A stretch of DNA of 64,000 nucleotides from Strigops habroptila (lineage: Eukaryota; Chordata; Aves; Psittaciformes; Psittacidae). Where the stretch lies: assembly GCF_004027225.2 (NCBI RefSeq), contig NC_044297.2:4856047-4920046 (forward strand), read 5' to 3'. Position numbers and translations under genes: made by a program. The notes beneath the pieces are model-generated. The model was not told where the DNA came from. It searched no databases and worked only from the letters and a program-made list of their open reading frames with translations. This document shows positions 27,301 through 41,700 of this stretch, piece after piece (the stretch's first letter is position 1; each line of letters begins with the position of its first letter).

Positions 27301-27979
27301 GCCAATTCAAGGCAAAATAAAGCTGTTACATTCCCTAAGTCCACTTTTCCCAGGGCCGGCCCCACACATCAATGCAGATGCAAATTTGGTGTGGGCTGGG
27401 ACAAGTGCTGCTCTTAACTCACAAAGCCTTTGCCCTGGGGGTTGGCTGGGGCAAGGTGAAGATGACCTTGTGGTCACTCGCTTGGAGCTGGGAATGAAGC
27501 GGTTAGCCATGCAGAGAGGGAAGCGTGAGGACAGGCCGTGACGAGGTGAGAGGCAGGGCTGGAGGTGCCACAGGTTATGAATGGGGAGAGAGGATGTGGT
27601 TTTGTTGCCTTTGCTGACTGCCACGGAAAAAAAATAGCTGGAAATGGGCTTCCTTCAAGATAAAAGATTGAGGGAATTCCCCTGGCCAAGGCTCTGCCAA
27701 GTCCTTTGCTTCCTACAGTCTTGCTGAGGGGGATCAGTGTAAATGCCTTTCGGCTGTTGTCCAGGCTTTAGGAATTGGTTTCTAGGAGTTTCCCTATAGG
27801 GAAACTAAGGCAGGAGGAGCCCAAATCAGGGGGAAGTGCTGGACCTTGAAGCAGGAGCTGAGCTCTTTCTGCAGCAGCTGGGCTGGACTCGGGGGGACTT
27901 GGGTGGGACGATAATGAGCACATTTACTGCCCAGCAATGCCTTTGGTAATGCAGAGCAACAATAAATAGCTTAAGGGGG

Positions 27980-28288
27980 GGTTACAGGAAACCTGGAGAG
28001 GGGCTTTGGACAAGGGCCTGTAGGGACAGGACAAGGGGAATGGCTTTAACCTGCCAGAGGGGAGACTGAGATGAGCTCTGAGGCAGAAGCTCTTCCCTGT
28101 GAGGGTGCTGAGGCGCTGGCACAGGGTGCCCAGAGAAGCTGTGGCTGCCCCATCCCTGGCAGTGTTCAAGGCCAGGTTGGACACAGGGGCTTGGAGCAAC
28201 CTGCTCTAGTGGAAGGTGTCCCTGCCCAGGGCAGGGCTTGGAGCTGGAGGAGCTTTAAGGTCCCTCCCAACCCTTCCTGTGGCTCTGT
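27980..28288 (+). repeat. CR1 LINE 3' end
   Basis: Sense-orientation copy from the CCTGGAGAGGGGCTTTGGAC segment to the terminal CCAACCCTTCCTGTGGCTC region. Confidence 0.9.
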
Positions 28289-30391
28289 GAAACCTTTACT
28301 TTCATGAGCATCAGAGCAAAGCGACAGCCTTGGCTCAGTGTGAGGAGGGGACGGTTTCTAACAGGCTGTGGTGGTTCGCTGTGACTCACCACAAGGCTGC
28401 AGCGTGGAACACACTGTTCCAGTGTGGAGAAACAACCCGGTGCACGGCTGCCTGTGAGGGAATTGGGCCCAGCAATGTCTCCCTGTACTGTCCCTGCAGG
28501 CAGTTAATGGCTGGGAAGAGCTGAGGTCACTCAACGGAATGAGATGGGGATAAACTTGGATTGCATGAAATAAACCAGGTTTTTATGGGGCAGGGACTTG
28601 GTGCTGGGTGAAGTCGGAAGAAGCACTGAAGTGGGTTGTAAATGGCACTGGGTTAATCTTTAACACCAACAGGAAGCCTGTGGCTTGGGTGGGAAATTCC
28701 AAAGCTCAAACGATGTGCTTTTGGCTCATGTTGGGATAAAAAGCTGCTGTCTCATGAACATTTAGGGGGAATTTCTGACCTGGAAACATTTGGTTTGTGT
28801 TAAAGGCCAGCATTAAGTAAAAGCAGCAGAGCTGGAGGTTCTGCGTGTGTGAAAGCTGTCACAGCCTGTCCCATTGAACTGGTATTCCTTGAAATGCTTT
28901 GATTTCTGGTTGAGCTGTGTCCTAATGCTCTGTGTTCCCTGGATAAGGTTTTGGGACCTTGGCAGCAGCTTGTGAGGCTGTGGGAGGGTGTCAAATGGGC
29001 TGCAGAGGTGTGATGTGCTGAGGGACCTCCTGCAATGAGCCACCTTCTTCTTTCCTGTGCAAACCCTGGTTTTGTGGCCCATGGACCAGTTAATGTGGTG
29101 ATTTGGCTTCCAACACATGTGGTCTGGGTTTCATGTGTGTTCTGTTGCAGTTAAAGCAAGCCCCAGGCCTCTTCCTTCCTTCCCTGCATTAATGCTAATA
29201 GAAAATGATGGTTTCCTTACCTATGTCCTCGCTTTGCCAACTGTGAAAGGCTTTTTAATAGCTTCTGGACCTGACTTGGTTTGAAAACTATATATATTGC
29301 ATTTGTATTTCCTCCCCATGAACTGATAGTGGGACTCGGAGCATGTGCAGGCAACGCTTTGTCTCCTTGGGCTCCACATCATTGCTTCTCTCAGCTGATT
29401 AAAGAAATGAATCTATCCAAAAGCCACTGGTTGGATTTAGCACCTTTTGAAAGCTTTATTTTGCTTCCCAAATTGGGAAGTTGGGAGCCTCCTGGTCCTG
29501 TGACCTGGGGCTGGGTGAGGATGGGGAGAGGCAGGGAGCATGGTCCGTACGGCCCCATGCTGGGGCTGTCTCCAGCCATCCTCCAAATGAACAGTGGCTT
29601 TAAGCAATTCCTTCCTCTCCTTCCTCTGGGGTTTGGAGGGCAGGGAGAGGCCAAGGTGAGCTCTTGTGGAGATGCACCCATAGTCTGAGCATGGCTCAAT
29701 CCCCAGGGCTGTGTTTGCTGCGCACCAAGGCAGGTCCATGTGTGTCCTGAGCAGAAATGATGAAGCTCAGATGCAGGAGGGGCTTTACAGCACTGTTTCC
29801 AATAGTGGCTTTGCATGAAGGCGTGAAGCACCCGTGTAAGTGGGGGGCAGGATCTCGTTGCGTGCAGGGTGGAAATCCTGGATGAACACAGCTTCCCCCA
29901 GCACTGCGCTGGAGGCTTCCCAGCAGCAGGAAAGACGAGATTCCTGCGGTCCCACAGTGCTTAGTCAGGAGAGGTGACATGCAAACACACTGGGGTTGCT
30001 GGGGAGGAGGCTGGCTCACGTTCTGCGCCCGGCTTGACACCACTCAATGTGTGTTTTCCCATGGAGCATCCCGCTCTGGAGGGGAAGCGGCTCAATGTGG
30101 GCTCTCGGCACATGGTTTATTGGCTCTCCCTGGTGCCGAGAGCTCCAGGCACAGGCAGGCAGCAGGAGGATGGGCTGGTGGAAGCTGCCTGTCTCCTGCA
30201 TGGGTTTGTGAGGCTTGGAGCACTGGTGCAGGCAGGGCTGTGTCAGCTACAAAGCCAGCAGGGTCCCGGGTCACCCTGATCTGTGCCTGTGTCTAAATCA
30301 AACAGTCTGGTGGCTTCATACCCCTTGGGAGCCGTCTGACCGTGCAGGAGCTATGACTTTGCCATGGGTTTTATACCCTGGTGATGAAGTA

Positions 30392-30512
30392 TCCAAGGCC
30401 AGGTTGGACACAGGGGCTTGGAGCAACCTGCTCCAGTGGAAGGTGTCCCTGCCCGTGGCAGGGTTGGAGCTGGATGAGCTTTAAGGTCCCTTCCAACACA
30501 AGCCATTCCATG
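30392..30512 (+). repeat. CR1 LINE 3' end fragment
   Basis: It covers CAAGGCCAGGTTGGACACAG to CCCTTCCAACACAAGCC. Confidence 0.88.
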
Positions 30513-30912
30513 CTGTGGATTTGCTGCTGAGGCTTCCTGCTGCCTTTTCAACAGGCTCCTGAGCAGGAGAAATAAAATCTTTGTAATTATTCTGCAAATA
30601 GTTCTTAGAAAGGCACAGTTCATCTTATAAAGGATGCTGCAAGAGATTGTTGCTCCCATGGGTTTTCCTTCCAGAGCATCCCCAGGGGATCCTTTTGTGC
30701 CTTTTCTGTCAGCAAACCCTTTGTGCTGATCCCATTTGGGGATCCTCTGGGGACGTCTCCAGATTGAAATGGCTGATACTGTCTCTGTGTGAAGGGCTTC
30801 TCTCTGCTTCTGTGCAGAGTTCACCTGGTCTGTGGCTTTTGCTGTTGTTTGGGTGGCCTATGCAGAGTGGTTACCCATGTTAACCACTGCAGGAACCAAG
30901 GGCATGCTTCTT

Positions 30913-30981
30913 GCCCAGAGATTGCTGTGACTGCCCCATCCCTGGCAGTGTTCAAGGCCAAGTAGGATGGGGCTTGGAGTT
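30913..30981 (+). repeat. CR1 LINE short fragment
   Basis: GCCCCATCCCTGGCAGTGTT and flanks match the middle of the local CR1 consensus. Confidence 0.75.
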
Positions 30982-32592
30982 CTGCATTTCCCAAAGCCGC
31001 CTTCCCATGGCAGAGTCTCTAGGTAGCTGTAATCATTAACGTTAGGTGTCCTTTCCTGTGTGGCTCCCCTGGGATATCAACCCCTGGGCCTGTGATAGAG
31101 GATGTAAACCCCGTTTTGATGATCCTGACTCATGCCAACCAGTGCTCCTGACTCCATGGGAGCAGCATTACTCACGTGAGCCTGGTTGCATGCTCAGGGC
31201 TCTAATTATGGGCTTTGCCCACGTTGTAGTGTGGGAACCGGAGCCATTAGCCCCTAAACCCTTCAGATCATTCCCAATACATTAATGTTTCTAATTAGTG
31301 AAGCCTGATGCCTTTTTCCTCTCTGTAATGACAGTGGTGCTGGCACTTGCTCGTGTTCGCTCTGCGTGCTGGTACTTCATTATATAATGATACAGTAAGT
31401 GCTGTAATACCCATTCCCAACTGGCAGTGGGCTTTTCTGCGTATGCCTCACCCAGAACTGATGAGGCAATGGGGGAGACAGGCCAGTGCTAGTAAATACT
31501 TGGGCAGCATCCTTTATAGTGAGCTGGGAAGCTGCTGGTGCAGGGGGGGATTCGGGCCAGGTGAGGACCTAAAGCTGGTGGATCGATTGGGGACCAATCA
31601 CTGTGGGATGAAAACACGTTGCCTGTTTCCATGCTCCTTTAGGGGATGAGCTGCCCCTTCCCCAGGCTGTGTTTTCATTTCCAGTCCATTCTTCCCCCTC
31701 CTTCCAGGGAAACCATCTCCACGGCAACCTCAGAACTCCAGGCTCTGCCTCAGAGCTGCTCACCCATCCCCAGGACCTAGCTGGTAAGTGCCTTGGCAGG
31801 GCCTTGGCTGCTGCTCTGAGCTCCTGGGTCCCTCAGGATGCTGCAGGGGAGGTGAGGGCTGGCGCTGAGCTCGGCAGGGAGGGGGGTACGTACACCCCAT
31901 GCCCCAGCTCCCCTCATCCTCGACGCTTGGCTTGTGCTTTGTCATGGTTGTCCTGGTGCAGGAGAGGCTCTGCCCTGGCTCTGGAGGGGTGGTGGGTTCA
32001 AGGTGAACCCTTGTGCTGTTCCCATGCAGATGCTCTGCTGCAGGTCAGGGATGCTGGTCAGTGTGTCTGGTGGTGCAGCCATTGCTAATGGTCTTGGTTA
32101 GACCATGACCAACCCTGATGCCAAGTTTGCATCTTTCCCATCACATTGGAGTCCTGGGAAGAGCAGCAAGGAGACAGGGACTCTGTCCCCTCTTGGTGTT
32201 GCTTGCGGTTGGAGTGCAGCATTGCAGTGATGGCTGTGGTGGTTGTAGCTGGTCTGCTGCTGTCCCCGGTGTGCATCCCTGGTGCCATCCTTGTAGGTGG
32301 GCAGAAATGGCTCTTCTGAGATGGGGGGGGGGTGTCTTGCTGCAAACCTGCTGGTGGTCCCATGTTTCCTGCATGGAGCAGCAGCAGGAAACATGGTTTA
32401 CCTCTGACGTTATTGGGGTTAATGATGTGGAACTGGGGTGGGTTGGGAATGATGTGTAAGGATGGGTGTGCTCTGCCTCGAGCTGGTTTCTGATGGGGCT
32501 GAGCTGGATCATGGCGATGGGGATGCTGTGGCTGCTGGGGGGGGCAGCACTGGGTTGCAGCTCTGACCCTCCCTGTCCCTTGGTCCCCACAG

Positions 32593-32723
32593 GGCAGGAT
32601 GAAGCTGCTGGGTGCTCTGTTGCTGGCTACTCTCTTGACTGGCGCCGCAGCCCCTTGGCCAGATGAACCTTCCAGGACCTGCTTCTTCCAGATGCTCAGC
32701 GGCGTGGACAGCTTGTTCTGCAG
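32593..32723 (+). CDS. PEBP4: PEBP4 first coding exon (signal peptide)
   Basis: ATG at 32599. It encodes the signal peptide and PWPDEPSRTCFFQML, leaving in phase 2 at AG|GTGAGG. Confidence 0.92.
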
Positions 32724-35700
32724 GTGAGGGACTCCCTGTTGCCTCCAGCCATGCACTGCCCCATGTGTCCTGTCACCTCCTGGGACAGTTAATTCCACCA
32801 TCCCCTTTGCCAGGGCTATAAATACCAGTTGCTTTCTTCCTTTGGCCGGGAATCTGGGCCAGAGCGGTGCCTGCTGCGCAGTGCAGCTCTTGTGTTCCGC
32901 CAGCTCAGGTCTTGGTGTCTCTGGTCACCTCAAGGTGTGCCCTTGTCTGCGCAAAGGCTTTTAAAGAGACTTGGAGCATCAGAGGTGACCAGTGGTTTTC
33001 TGTGGGGAGTTCCAGAAGGAGGAGGCTACTCCTTGGGGAAGGGAAGTGCTGGAACGGTTCATCCCGCAAACCTCGGGTTGTGCCAGAGGGATGCTAATGA
33101 GATGTTGGTGGCCTTGAGACTTGCTGCACACACGCTGTGGTACCTGACAGCTTGTCCTGGTGGCCCCTTTCTCTGTTAGATAATGTGGAGGGGAAAGTGC
33201 TTCAAGTAAGTTGGAGCTGGAGAAACTTGCCCTGTTACTGCACTGCCAGTACCCGCAACAGAGGAGGCTCATCCCTGCTCCTGTATCACAGAGGGGCTCA
33301 GTTCAAGCCACTTGTCTGTAGCCAAGGGGTGCGAGGGCAGCTTTGCTCTCCTCCTCCCCATCTTCAAGCCTTCAATTAACCCATATAGGCCACGATGCTT
33401 TTAAAGCCTATAGAGAATGTGGCCCATCTAATGTGAGCTGAGCCATAATGAATGTTTAAAGTCTTGCTGCTGCTTGGGTGAGGGAGCAGACCCTGTGGTT
33501 ATGTTACAGCATAGGAGGGTGCTTATCCTGGTGCACAAGGTGCCACACTTGGTGGCACCAAGTTGGATCCTGCGTCTCCTGCCCAGTATTGCAACCAGAC
33601 CTCAAGCCTGGCTGGGAAGTGGCCCTAGTCCCATCTACTGCATGGTGTGATCTCATCCTATGTACTCTCCTCTCTTTTTGTCTCTCCAGAGGGGATTTGG
33701 AAGTCATCTACCCCGAGCTGGGTGACGTGGGCTGCTCGTACATCCCCAAGTGCCACCAGTACCGGCAGCGGATCAGCAGGGAATGGGGCAGCCCCCGTGT
33801 TCGGTACCCGCAGGCTGACAAGGTGAGTCCCGTGTCGCTCCTGGGCACTGCTCTGTGCTTTGCTGTGTTAATTCAAGGTGTAGCTGGATCACAGGAGAGA
33901 AATCCATTGGGAAAGTGTTGCTTACACGTGTGTGTGCTTGGACTTTGAGCCTAGGCCAGGCAGGGAAAGCTGGTGCCTGCGCTTTGGGTGCTGGGGATGG
34001 CCTGAGAGGTGTTTGCCCATTGCTGTGTGTTGCTTGGTGCCATTGTCCCATGGGCAGAGTGCCATCAGCTATGGGAGTTAGTTATTGGGTGACTTTCTAA
34101 GCTGCTTTCCTGTGCTTCAGGGGTATGGTTTGAGGCTTAGCTGTGCGTAAACTGAAACTCCGCACACTACTGCTGATAATGGCATGTAGGGACAAGCCAA
34201 GGGGGAATGGCTTTAACTTGCCAGAGGGGAGATTGAGATGAGTTTTTAGTCAGAAGTTCTTCCCTGTGAGGGTGCTGAGGCGCTGGCACAGGGTGCCCAG
34301 AGAAGCTGTGGCTGCCCCATCCCTGGCAGTGTTCAAGGCCAGGTTGGACACAGGGGCTTGGAGCAACCTGCTCTAGTGGAAGGTGTCCCTGCCCGTGGCA
34401 GGGGGTTGGAACTGGATGAGCTTTAAGGTCCCTTCAACCCAAACCATCCCATGAAAACATTTTCTCGCATTTGGATGCTGTTTCTGTCGCGTTTTAAACT
34501 TTTCCTGAGCAACTTAAAGCAAACCCAAGCTTGATCCTGACGCCCCCCGCAAAGCCGGTCCCCGAAGCTGCTGTTGCCACTCGCTGCCACCAGGTGGCAG
34601 CATTGAACTTCCCGAGCTCCAGCGCTGGGCGCCGCTGGGTCCCCTCCTGGGTGCTGCCGGTGTCCTAGGGTTGTCCTGGGCAGGGGAGAAGGGCGGTGTC
34701 GTACAGGTCTGTGCTAGGTGCTGGGGTGTCATCTTGTACCCCCAGCATCCCGCTGTGCGCAGCTTGGGTACCACAGCCCATCAGAGGATGTGGTGGCATC
34801 AACCTTGTTCCCAAACCCTGCTGTGATCCTTGTCAGCGACCCATTGCAGCTTCCCCGTCACTGACTCCAACTCTGGTAGCTTCAGCCGTTGCTGATAAGG
34901 GAGAAACTCTGCTCTTGTGTGTCTTGTTGTTACCTTCAAGTGTTAAAAATCAGTTTTTCTGGCTGCTTCGTTGCCGTCTGGGAAGTCTCTTCCCCCTGTC
35001 GATCACATGGTTTGAAGTAAAACTTTCCCTTAAAGATGTCTGATTCCTCCACAAGATATGATCCCTCCTGGCAGTGGATGCTGTACATGGAATCACCGCT
35101 CACTCATGTGTGGCTTTCCAGGAGCTGGAGGTTTCCCAGGGATGTAGGCAGTTGCTGCTTATTGTTGTCCTGGAAAGCAGGGAGAAGGGAAGGGGCTTTG
35201 CTGTGGTGATGCTGGTGGATGTTGCTCTGTCCAGCAAATGATGCTGTGGGGAGGATTTAGGGGCTAAGCAGACCCAGACCCTTGGATGTGTTGGGCGGGG
35301 AGATAAAGGCTTTGCATTTGTGAACCTGAAAACAAGATGAGGCAAGTGAGCTTTGGCTTGGGAGCTGTCTGTGTGTGCCATGCTTGGGATGGGATGCCCA
35401 CTGTGGCACTGGGGTGGGCAGGTCCTTGTGGCACCTGTTGCAGCTCCCATCCATGAGGGGTGGCTGATGGCTTCTCTCTGGTGGGTTTGGCACCGTTTCC
35501 TTCCAAGGTAACTTGGCCCGTCTTGTGCTGAGGAAGCCTCTTGAGGACATGGACCCCTCTGCTTGCCTTGGTTTGAGTACATTCCCTCCTCTGGCCTTCA
35601 CCAGAAGCACCTCCAGCTCCTCACAGCCAGGAGCTTTTTGCAGCATATGAACTGGGGGGGGTAATTTGGGGCAAGAGGCTGGATGGCCTTGAATTGGTTG

Positions 35701-38700
35701 CAGAGAACTGGCTCTGAATTCCTCAGGCTCTTCTCTGTGGGAATGGATGGGTTTCTCCTGAACCCATAAGGATGCTTTGGGATAATCTTTTTCCCTGCTA
35801 AAAATCCCCCTGCAGTGAGTGGGAAGGAGAGTTGCCACATCCTGTGCCAGGGCCGAGGCGTGCACAGGCGATGAGGTTGCTTTTTCTGGTTTATGATGGG
35901 ATTTCTAAGGTCAGGAAACTGGATTTATGTCTTCGTAATTCCCAAGTGAGAACGGGAAACCTTTGCTAAAGTTATCTCCATCTATATGTGATGCTTCTCA
36001 GCACAGTGGGGTGCTATGGCCCTGCCGAGGCTTGGTGATCCCATGGATGGAAGGGTGAGAAATGGGCTGGGCAAAGGGCTGGCGATGCTTTTTCCATCAG
36101 AATCAGCGGCAGAGGAGCTCAGGGTTTGAGTATGAAAACTCGTGTAGGAAGTGTCTGCTTCCCGTGGAACACTGCGTCTCCTGCAGAAAAACAACCACCA
36201 AAAAAAGCCAAATGCGGAGTGTTTGTGTGTTAGCTCCGGAAATACTCCTCTGAGTGGGGGGAATGGGACATTCCCCATCCTCGTTCCGTGCTCCTGGGGG
36301 CCACATCTCACCCTGCTCATGCCCAAGGTCTTTGCTCACAGCCTTGATGCTCCTTGGTGAAGGCAATGTCAAAGGGTTTGTGGGTGAAGGATGTCGAAGC
36401 GGGGTGGCAGCTTGTGAAGCTGAGCTTTGAGAGGCACCTACCGCTGCTGGGGGAATTAATACATCATCTTTTGTGTGTTTATAGGGGTTTTAATATCTTG
36501 ATGCTTTTCCAGTTTTGACACTTGGCCATTGCAGCCAGCTTGATCAAACATTGCTTTTCCTTCCCGAAAGACCCATCTTTGACTTATTTGTTGTAATGAA
36601 AGCTGTGGTTACATCTGACTGCAAGCAATATGCTCAGGCAGAGGAATAAGATGATTCGAGTACCCTGGAAATCCCTTAGCTGCTGTGCACAGATACACAA
36701 ACCTTCCCTGTGCATGGTCTGGGCATGGGGAAGTGCCTTTGCCTCAGTCTTGAGCTGGAGCAGAGCAGCCACTTGGTCTGTCCTGGTGTTGCAGAGCTCT
36801 GGGGATGTGAGATGCAGCTTTGTGATGCTGAGGATGCTCGGTCCTTGCTGAAGACCCCTCTAAGCATCAGGTAACACTCTGGGTGTCCCATGCAACCTCT
36901 GGGTAGCACCGCAATGATGCGACATGGAGCAAAACACCAATTGCAGCCATTAAAGTACGTTGGCATCTTCCCGAACACCCCAAGCCCTTTCCCAGGCCAA
37001 GGAGGAAGTGGGAACAGTGGTGAACATCAGTGGGGGGGAAACGCGCCCTCCTGGTCCTGCCTCAATATTGCTTTGCTCAACCAAAAATAAATTGGAAAAG
37101 AAAATTGGACATTGCATCAATTTGGGGCAAGTTTATAAATCCTGCAGCTAAGCAATCCCGATGGAAAATGATAGATCACGGCGCGCCCGCAGCCCCTGCC
37201 ATGATGTATAGTCACATTACCCGGAACGGCGCGTTACATGATTCTGTTTTATTACCACTGTTGGTGGCAGACAGAAAAACGGATTACACTGGGGATCAAA
37301 TCGATGGGAACTTTATTTGCTGGCCTTTTAAAAACATATTTCTGCCCTTTATAAAAACATACGGTAGATGCTATTGAGAGGAGTTGTCTGCTTGTTAAAA
37401 AGCAATTTACCTGCCGCGATGCGCTCGAGCTGCAGTTTAAGGCACTACCTTTTACCTGCTCGGCTGGATTTGCTTTTATCACAAGGTTTGACAACTTCCT
37501 TAGAGGCTTCTTTGGGCTTTGAGGAGGGGATAGGGCTTTTCTCTGGACAAGGGGGCAGACGGCTTAGAAATAAAGTGCTTTTGTCAAGGCTACAACCCCC
37601 AAACTAAACTTTCTGAAACTTAAACTGTATCTGCGAGACCCCTCTCCTGTGCAAACTAGTCTGAGAATGGAGCATCCATGAAGTGGAGCTGCTTCCCACA
37701 GCTGTACACATCACCTTCTCTCTGCTCTTCCGAGAACTGTACATGTTTTCATAGTATCTTAAACCATTCCCATAGCGGAATGAGCTGGAAAAGCAGCTGG
37801 AAAAGCCCTCCAGCCATGCAAACCATGGGATGATGGCCTCATGGGTTGTGTCAGGCTTAGCACAGTAACAGCTCTGTCCTCTTTGTGCCTAAACCCATTA
37901 CCAGCACACTGGGGTGCTGCTCTGTGCCTGGAGGGCCATGGCAATGTCCTGCCATGCCACTGGGGATCCCAGCCCTGCCTCTCCCAAGAGTCCACAGCAA
38001 ATTCCACTTGCTGGTTATGTCCCAGCCTTTGCTCCTTTGTAATACTTGGTGCCTGGCTTGGGGACAGTCCTGATTTATAAAGGCTTGTGCTCTAGGGTCT
38101 GAGGCCCATCAGGAAATGACTTGGATGAGGAAACCCATTAGCTTCACACAAAAGCAGGAGAAGGTCTGCTTCATCTCCTAATTGGGATGTGCTCTACTTG
38201 TGTCAGGCGGTGGTTTGCAGCTGGCTGGAAGAGGGGCTTTGGAGCAGCACTCAGGTTAAAGTCAAATCTCATTAGAGATGGCTTCGAGCAGAAGATTCCT
38301 GACAGTTTGTGTATCCTTGTTGGCTCCTGGAACTGTCTGGGGTTAAGGAGCCACCAGCTTGTTTTTCCCTCAGTCCTGTCTGGGCTACTTAAAAACAATG
38401 GTCCAACATTCCTTCCCCATGCTGTCAGCCAGATATTATGGGGATTAGCCCAAGCCCCTGGTGATGAGCCCCTCCCTTTTGCCCTGCTGGAGCTGATGCT
38501 GGTTTGGGTTCCCATGGCCCTGTGGCATACCAGCATCCCAGACTTCAGAGGGCTGCCAGCCCAGCGGCTCCCGGGTGCCTGGGATCAGCCTGGCTTTGAG
38601 CAGAGGGGTTGGTGTGAGGCCTCTAAGCTACCAAAAATGCCTCTTTGAGGGCTTAAGTGTGGGGTGTTGAAGCGAAACAATGTGTGTGCTGCAGGCCCAG

Positions 38701-41700
38701 CCCTGTCCTCTGCTGACCCAGGACCAGGCAGGGGCTGGCAGGCTGCAAGTGCTTCTGCTCTGGTGAGGATTTGAGCTGGATTGGGGTGGGATCCCCCTTG
38801 TGTTCCTCTGAGCAAAGCACTGCTTTACCTTCCGCACCTTTTGGGATGTGGGAGAGCATCCTTGGGGATGGAAAGCGCTAGAGAAGTGTGGGGTGTTATT
38901 CCAGGAGGGACTGATGGGACAGCTGGTGCCACATGCCATGAGAGCCCCTTTCCATGAGCAACCCTGGCAGATCTGTCACTTCACATCTGCTTCGTTACCT
39001 ACATGTTTGCTGGACATTTAACCATCTTGGACAAACAATGTTCCCCTTCAGGCAGAAGGATGGGCTTGGGAGCTGGCAAGAACCTACAGGTCATCAAGCC
39101 TGCTCTCCTCATTGCTTATGTATTGGCATCCACCCGTGTGTGGGACAGACACTTGTGCCTATTTCTGCAGCAAAATGTTTGAAGCAGCTGATGATTTTAC
39201 TTTGATCCCTGTAAACACTATACAGTAATCAAAGTTTAAGCTGCTTTGGATGAAATAATTGCTTAACAATCATATAAGACAAAGTGATTCAACAAATGAC
39301 AATTAGGACTTGTGATATACAGAACAGATGCATTCAGTGTACCATATTATAATGTGCTAATACAAGATTGACAGCACAATAATAGGAGAGAACAGCCACT
39401 CAGCCTATAATTCCAAACCAAATGTGAGGCTGTCCACAGAGCTCAAATCCTAACAGGCTGTAAAATTAGAGGTAAGAAGGCACAAGTTTCACAAAGGCTC
39501 ATTAGCAGGTTGGCTGTGAATTTGCAAGGAGGGGGGGATATTTCCTGCTGGAGAATTACTTGTAGGCTGCAATGCGAGGAGGAGGTGGGGGGGAACTTCA
39601 CTCTCCACATGTTGGGAAGTGAGTAACCTGCATCTGCCAGGTCTCAAACAGGCTGTAGCTGGTGCTGTTCCCTGTTAACAGCCGGGTTTTGGAGCAGAGG
39701 GTTGCTCCTGTGCTGTGGCAGCATCCCCATCCTTGGGTGCCAGGGGATGGGATGCATCAGATAGTGTTACTGTACAGCACGGATACATGAACCAGACAGT
39801 GGTGTTAAGGACCAAATGAAATTAAGACTGATATGAACACAGAGGTCTAATGGGCGTTCCCCGTGGGAATTGGGCACGTCCCAAGCCCTAAATGATACTG
39901 ATAGGTGACAGGGCCACCCTTTAGCCCTGTCCATGGCAATTAAGGCAGCTGGTTTGTGCTTGCTCTTCTCTTTGGGTAAATCAAGAGCTGGGGACGTGTG
40001 CAGGAGTGGAGGCTGTCAATCTGTGCTGCCCTGCGTGAGCGGGGGGCATGCTGGCACGTGGAGAGGCAGGAGCTGGGGTTCATCCTCCCTGAACCCTGCC
40101 ATGGGCTGGATGTGCCAGGAGATGTGCTGCTCTCTCCTTCTAGAGCTGCTTTGGAGCCAAAAAAGATCAAAGCAGCTAATATTTTCAGCTTTGGTGACAA
40201 AACAGGCTTCAGCTCATCTTGTACTTTACACACACCGTGCACTTTATTCCACTAACATGTAATTTTATCATATTTTATTATTAAATAAACATGCCAGAAA
40301 AATATACTTCTTGTGTGTGGGGGAGGATGAAAAGGTTTGGTAATTAAAACTTCTATCCGTCAACGTTGAACTCCACGAGATAATTGTGTTGCTTCTGCAG
40401 ATGTATACTTGGTATTGAATCACCCAGTTCTGTGTTCAAATCGGAGCCGCCGCTCGTGTCTGCGTGGAGCTGAGATGTGCCATGGGCTCTATGAGATTCC
40501 AGTGGGAATGGCCTGGGAGTGTGTGATTGTGCACTGGCCGAGAAGAGGAATTTGGCTTTTTGTGTTGGCAGTGCTGGTTTATTGGATGGGCAAGTCCCTG
40601 CCATCACAGGGCGCCTTTAGAACCACTTTGGTTTGAGCCTGTTAATCAGCGGTAGTGATTCAGGTGGGTCTATCATGAAGAAATAGGGATTTTTAGGAAT
40701 TCTTTCAATTGCAAAGCGAACTGCATTGTAGAAGTAGAGGAATCTATTGAAAAACAACCTAAATCTGTTTTTTCCCCACCCCAGTTTTGGGATTTCCTTG
40801 GGATGCTCCATGTGCTAGTGTGGGTGCTGGGCACTTAAGAGCTTTAGCTGGGGTGACTCTAGAGAAAAGGCTCTAAAGCTCATCTCTTCCCTCATAGAAT
40901 CATAGAATAGTTAGGGTTGCAAAGGACCTTAAGATCATCTAGTTCTTCCAGCCCCCCCTTAAACTCCCTACCCATTTCAGTGTCGAGGAGACCCTTAGGA
41001 AGTGCTGCCCCCACAAACCCACATGCCAAAGCCCATTTGGGCTTTCAAAGTCAGGTTCCACACTGTGGTCGATGGCAGATCAATGAGCCCTGAGGTGAGG
41101 TGTCACACTTACTGTATCTCCTGCCATCCCCAGGACCTGCCTTGACTCTTTCAAAAGGCATTAGCTGTGGTTTGGGTGGGCAGGAAGGTTTATAGCAGGA
41201 GGCAGCTCCTCTGGGTGCTCCTGGTACTTGTGCGTTGAAAATGGGTTTGTGGGGCCTGAAAGCATGTTTAATTTTAGGTTGAGCTGAGCACAGCTTCCCC
41301 TGCACTCTCTTCATCTTCCCTTGCATCCTCCCTGGCTTCTCTACGTGCTTCTGGCACTGGCTCCATGGTGGGTTGGTACCCAGAAGGGAAAACATCCCTT
41401 TTGCCTCCCTGCTGTTGCTGCACCTTGTGAACCCGGCTGGACAGGGACACTGCAATTCTATCATATTCCTGCCCCTGATCCACAGCTCCAGCCTCAGACC
41501 TTGCTGGGATTGGGAAAGGCTCCAGGACAAGACCTGGCAGTAGATTGGGTGCATTAGGGGGTCTCTGCTCCATCACCCTTTGCTTTCTGCAGAGGGGCCT
41601 GGGTGCAGCCAGGCTCTTGTGGGTCTCACTAGGATGTCATGAGTTCCTGAGGATGTGGATTTAAAATGTGGGAAGTGCTGAGTGCTGCTGGCTTTGATGT

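Larger units (their letters stand above)
23582..32592. other. Intergenic spacer between head-to-head RHOBTB2 and PEBP4
   Basis: No protein-coding gene is recognised. Holds the AP-1-like cluster, three CR1 fragments (27980-28288, 30392-30512, 30913-30981), an A/T-richer stretch at 29140-29330 and a possible PEBP4 leader exon ending at 31783. The rest is ordinary avian non-coding sequence. Confidence 0.5.
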
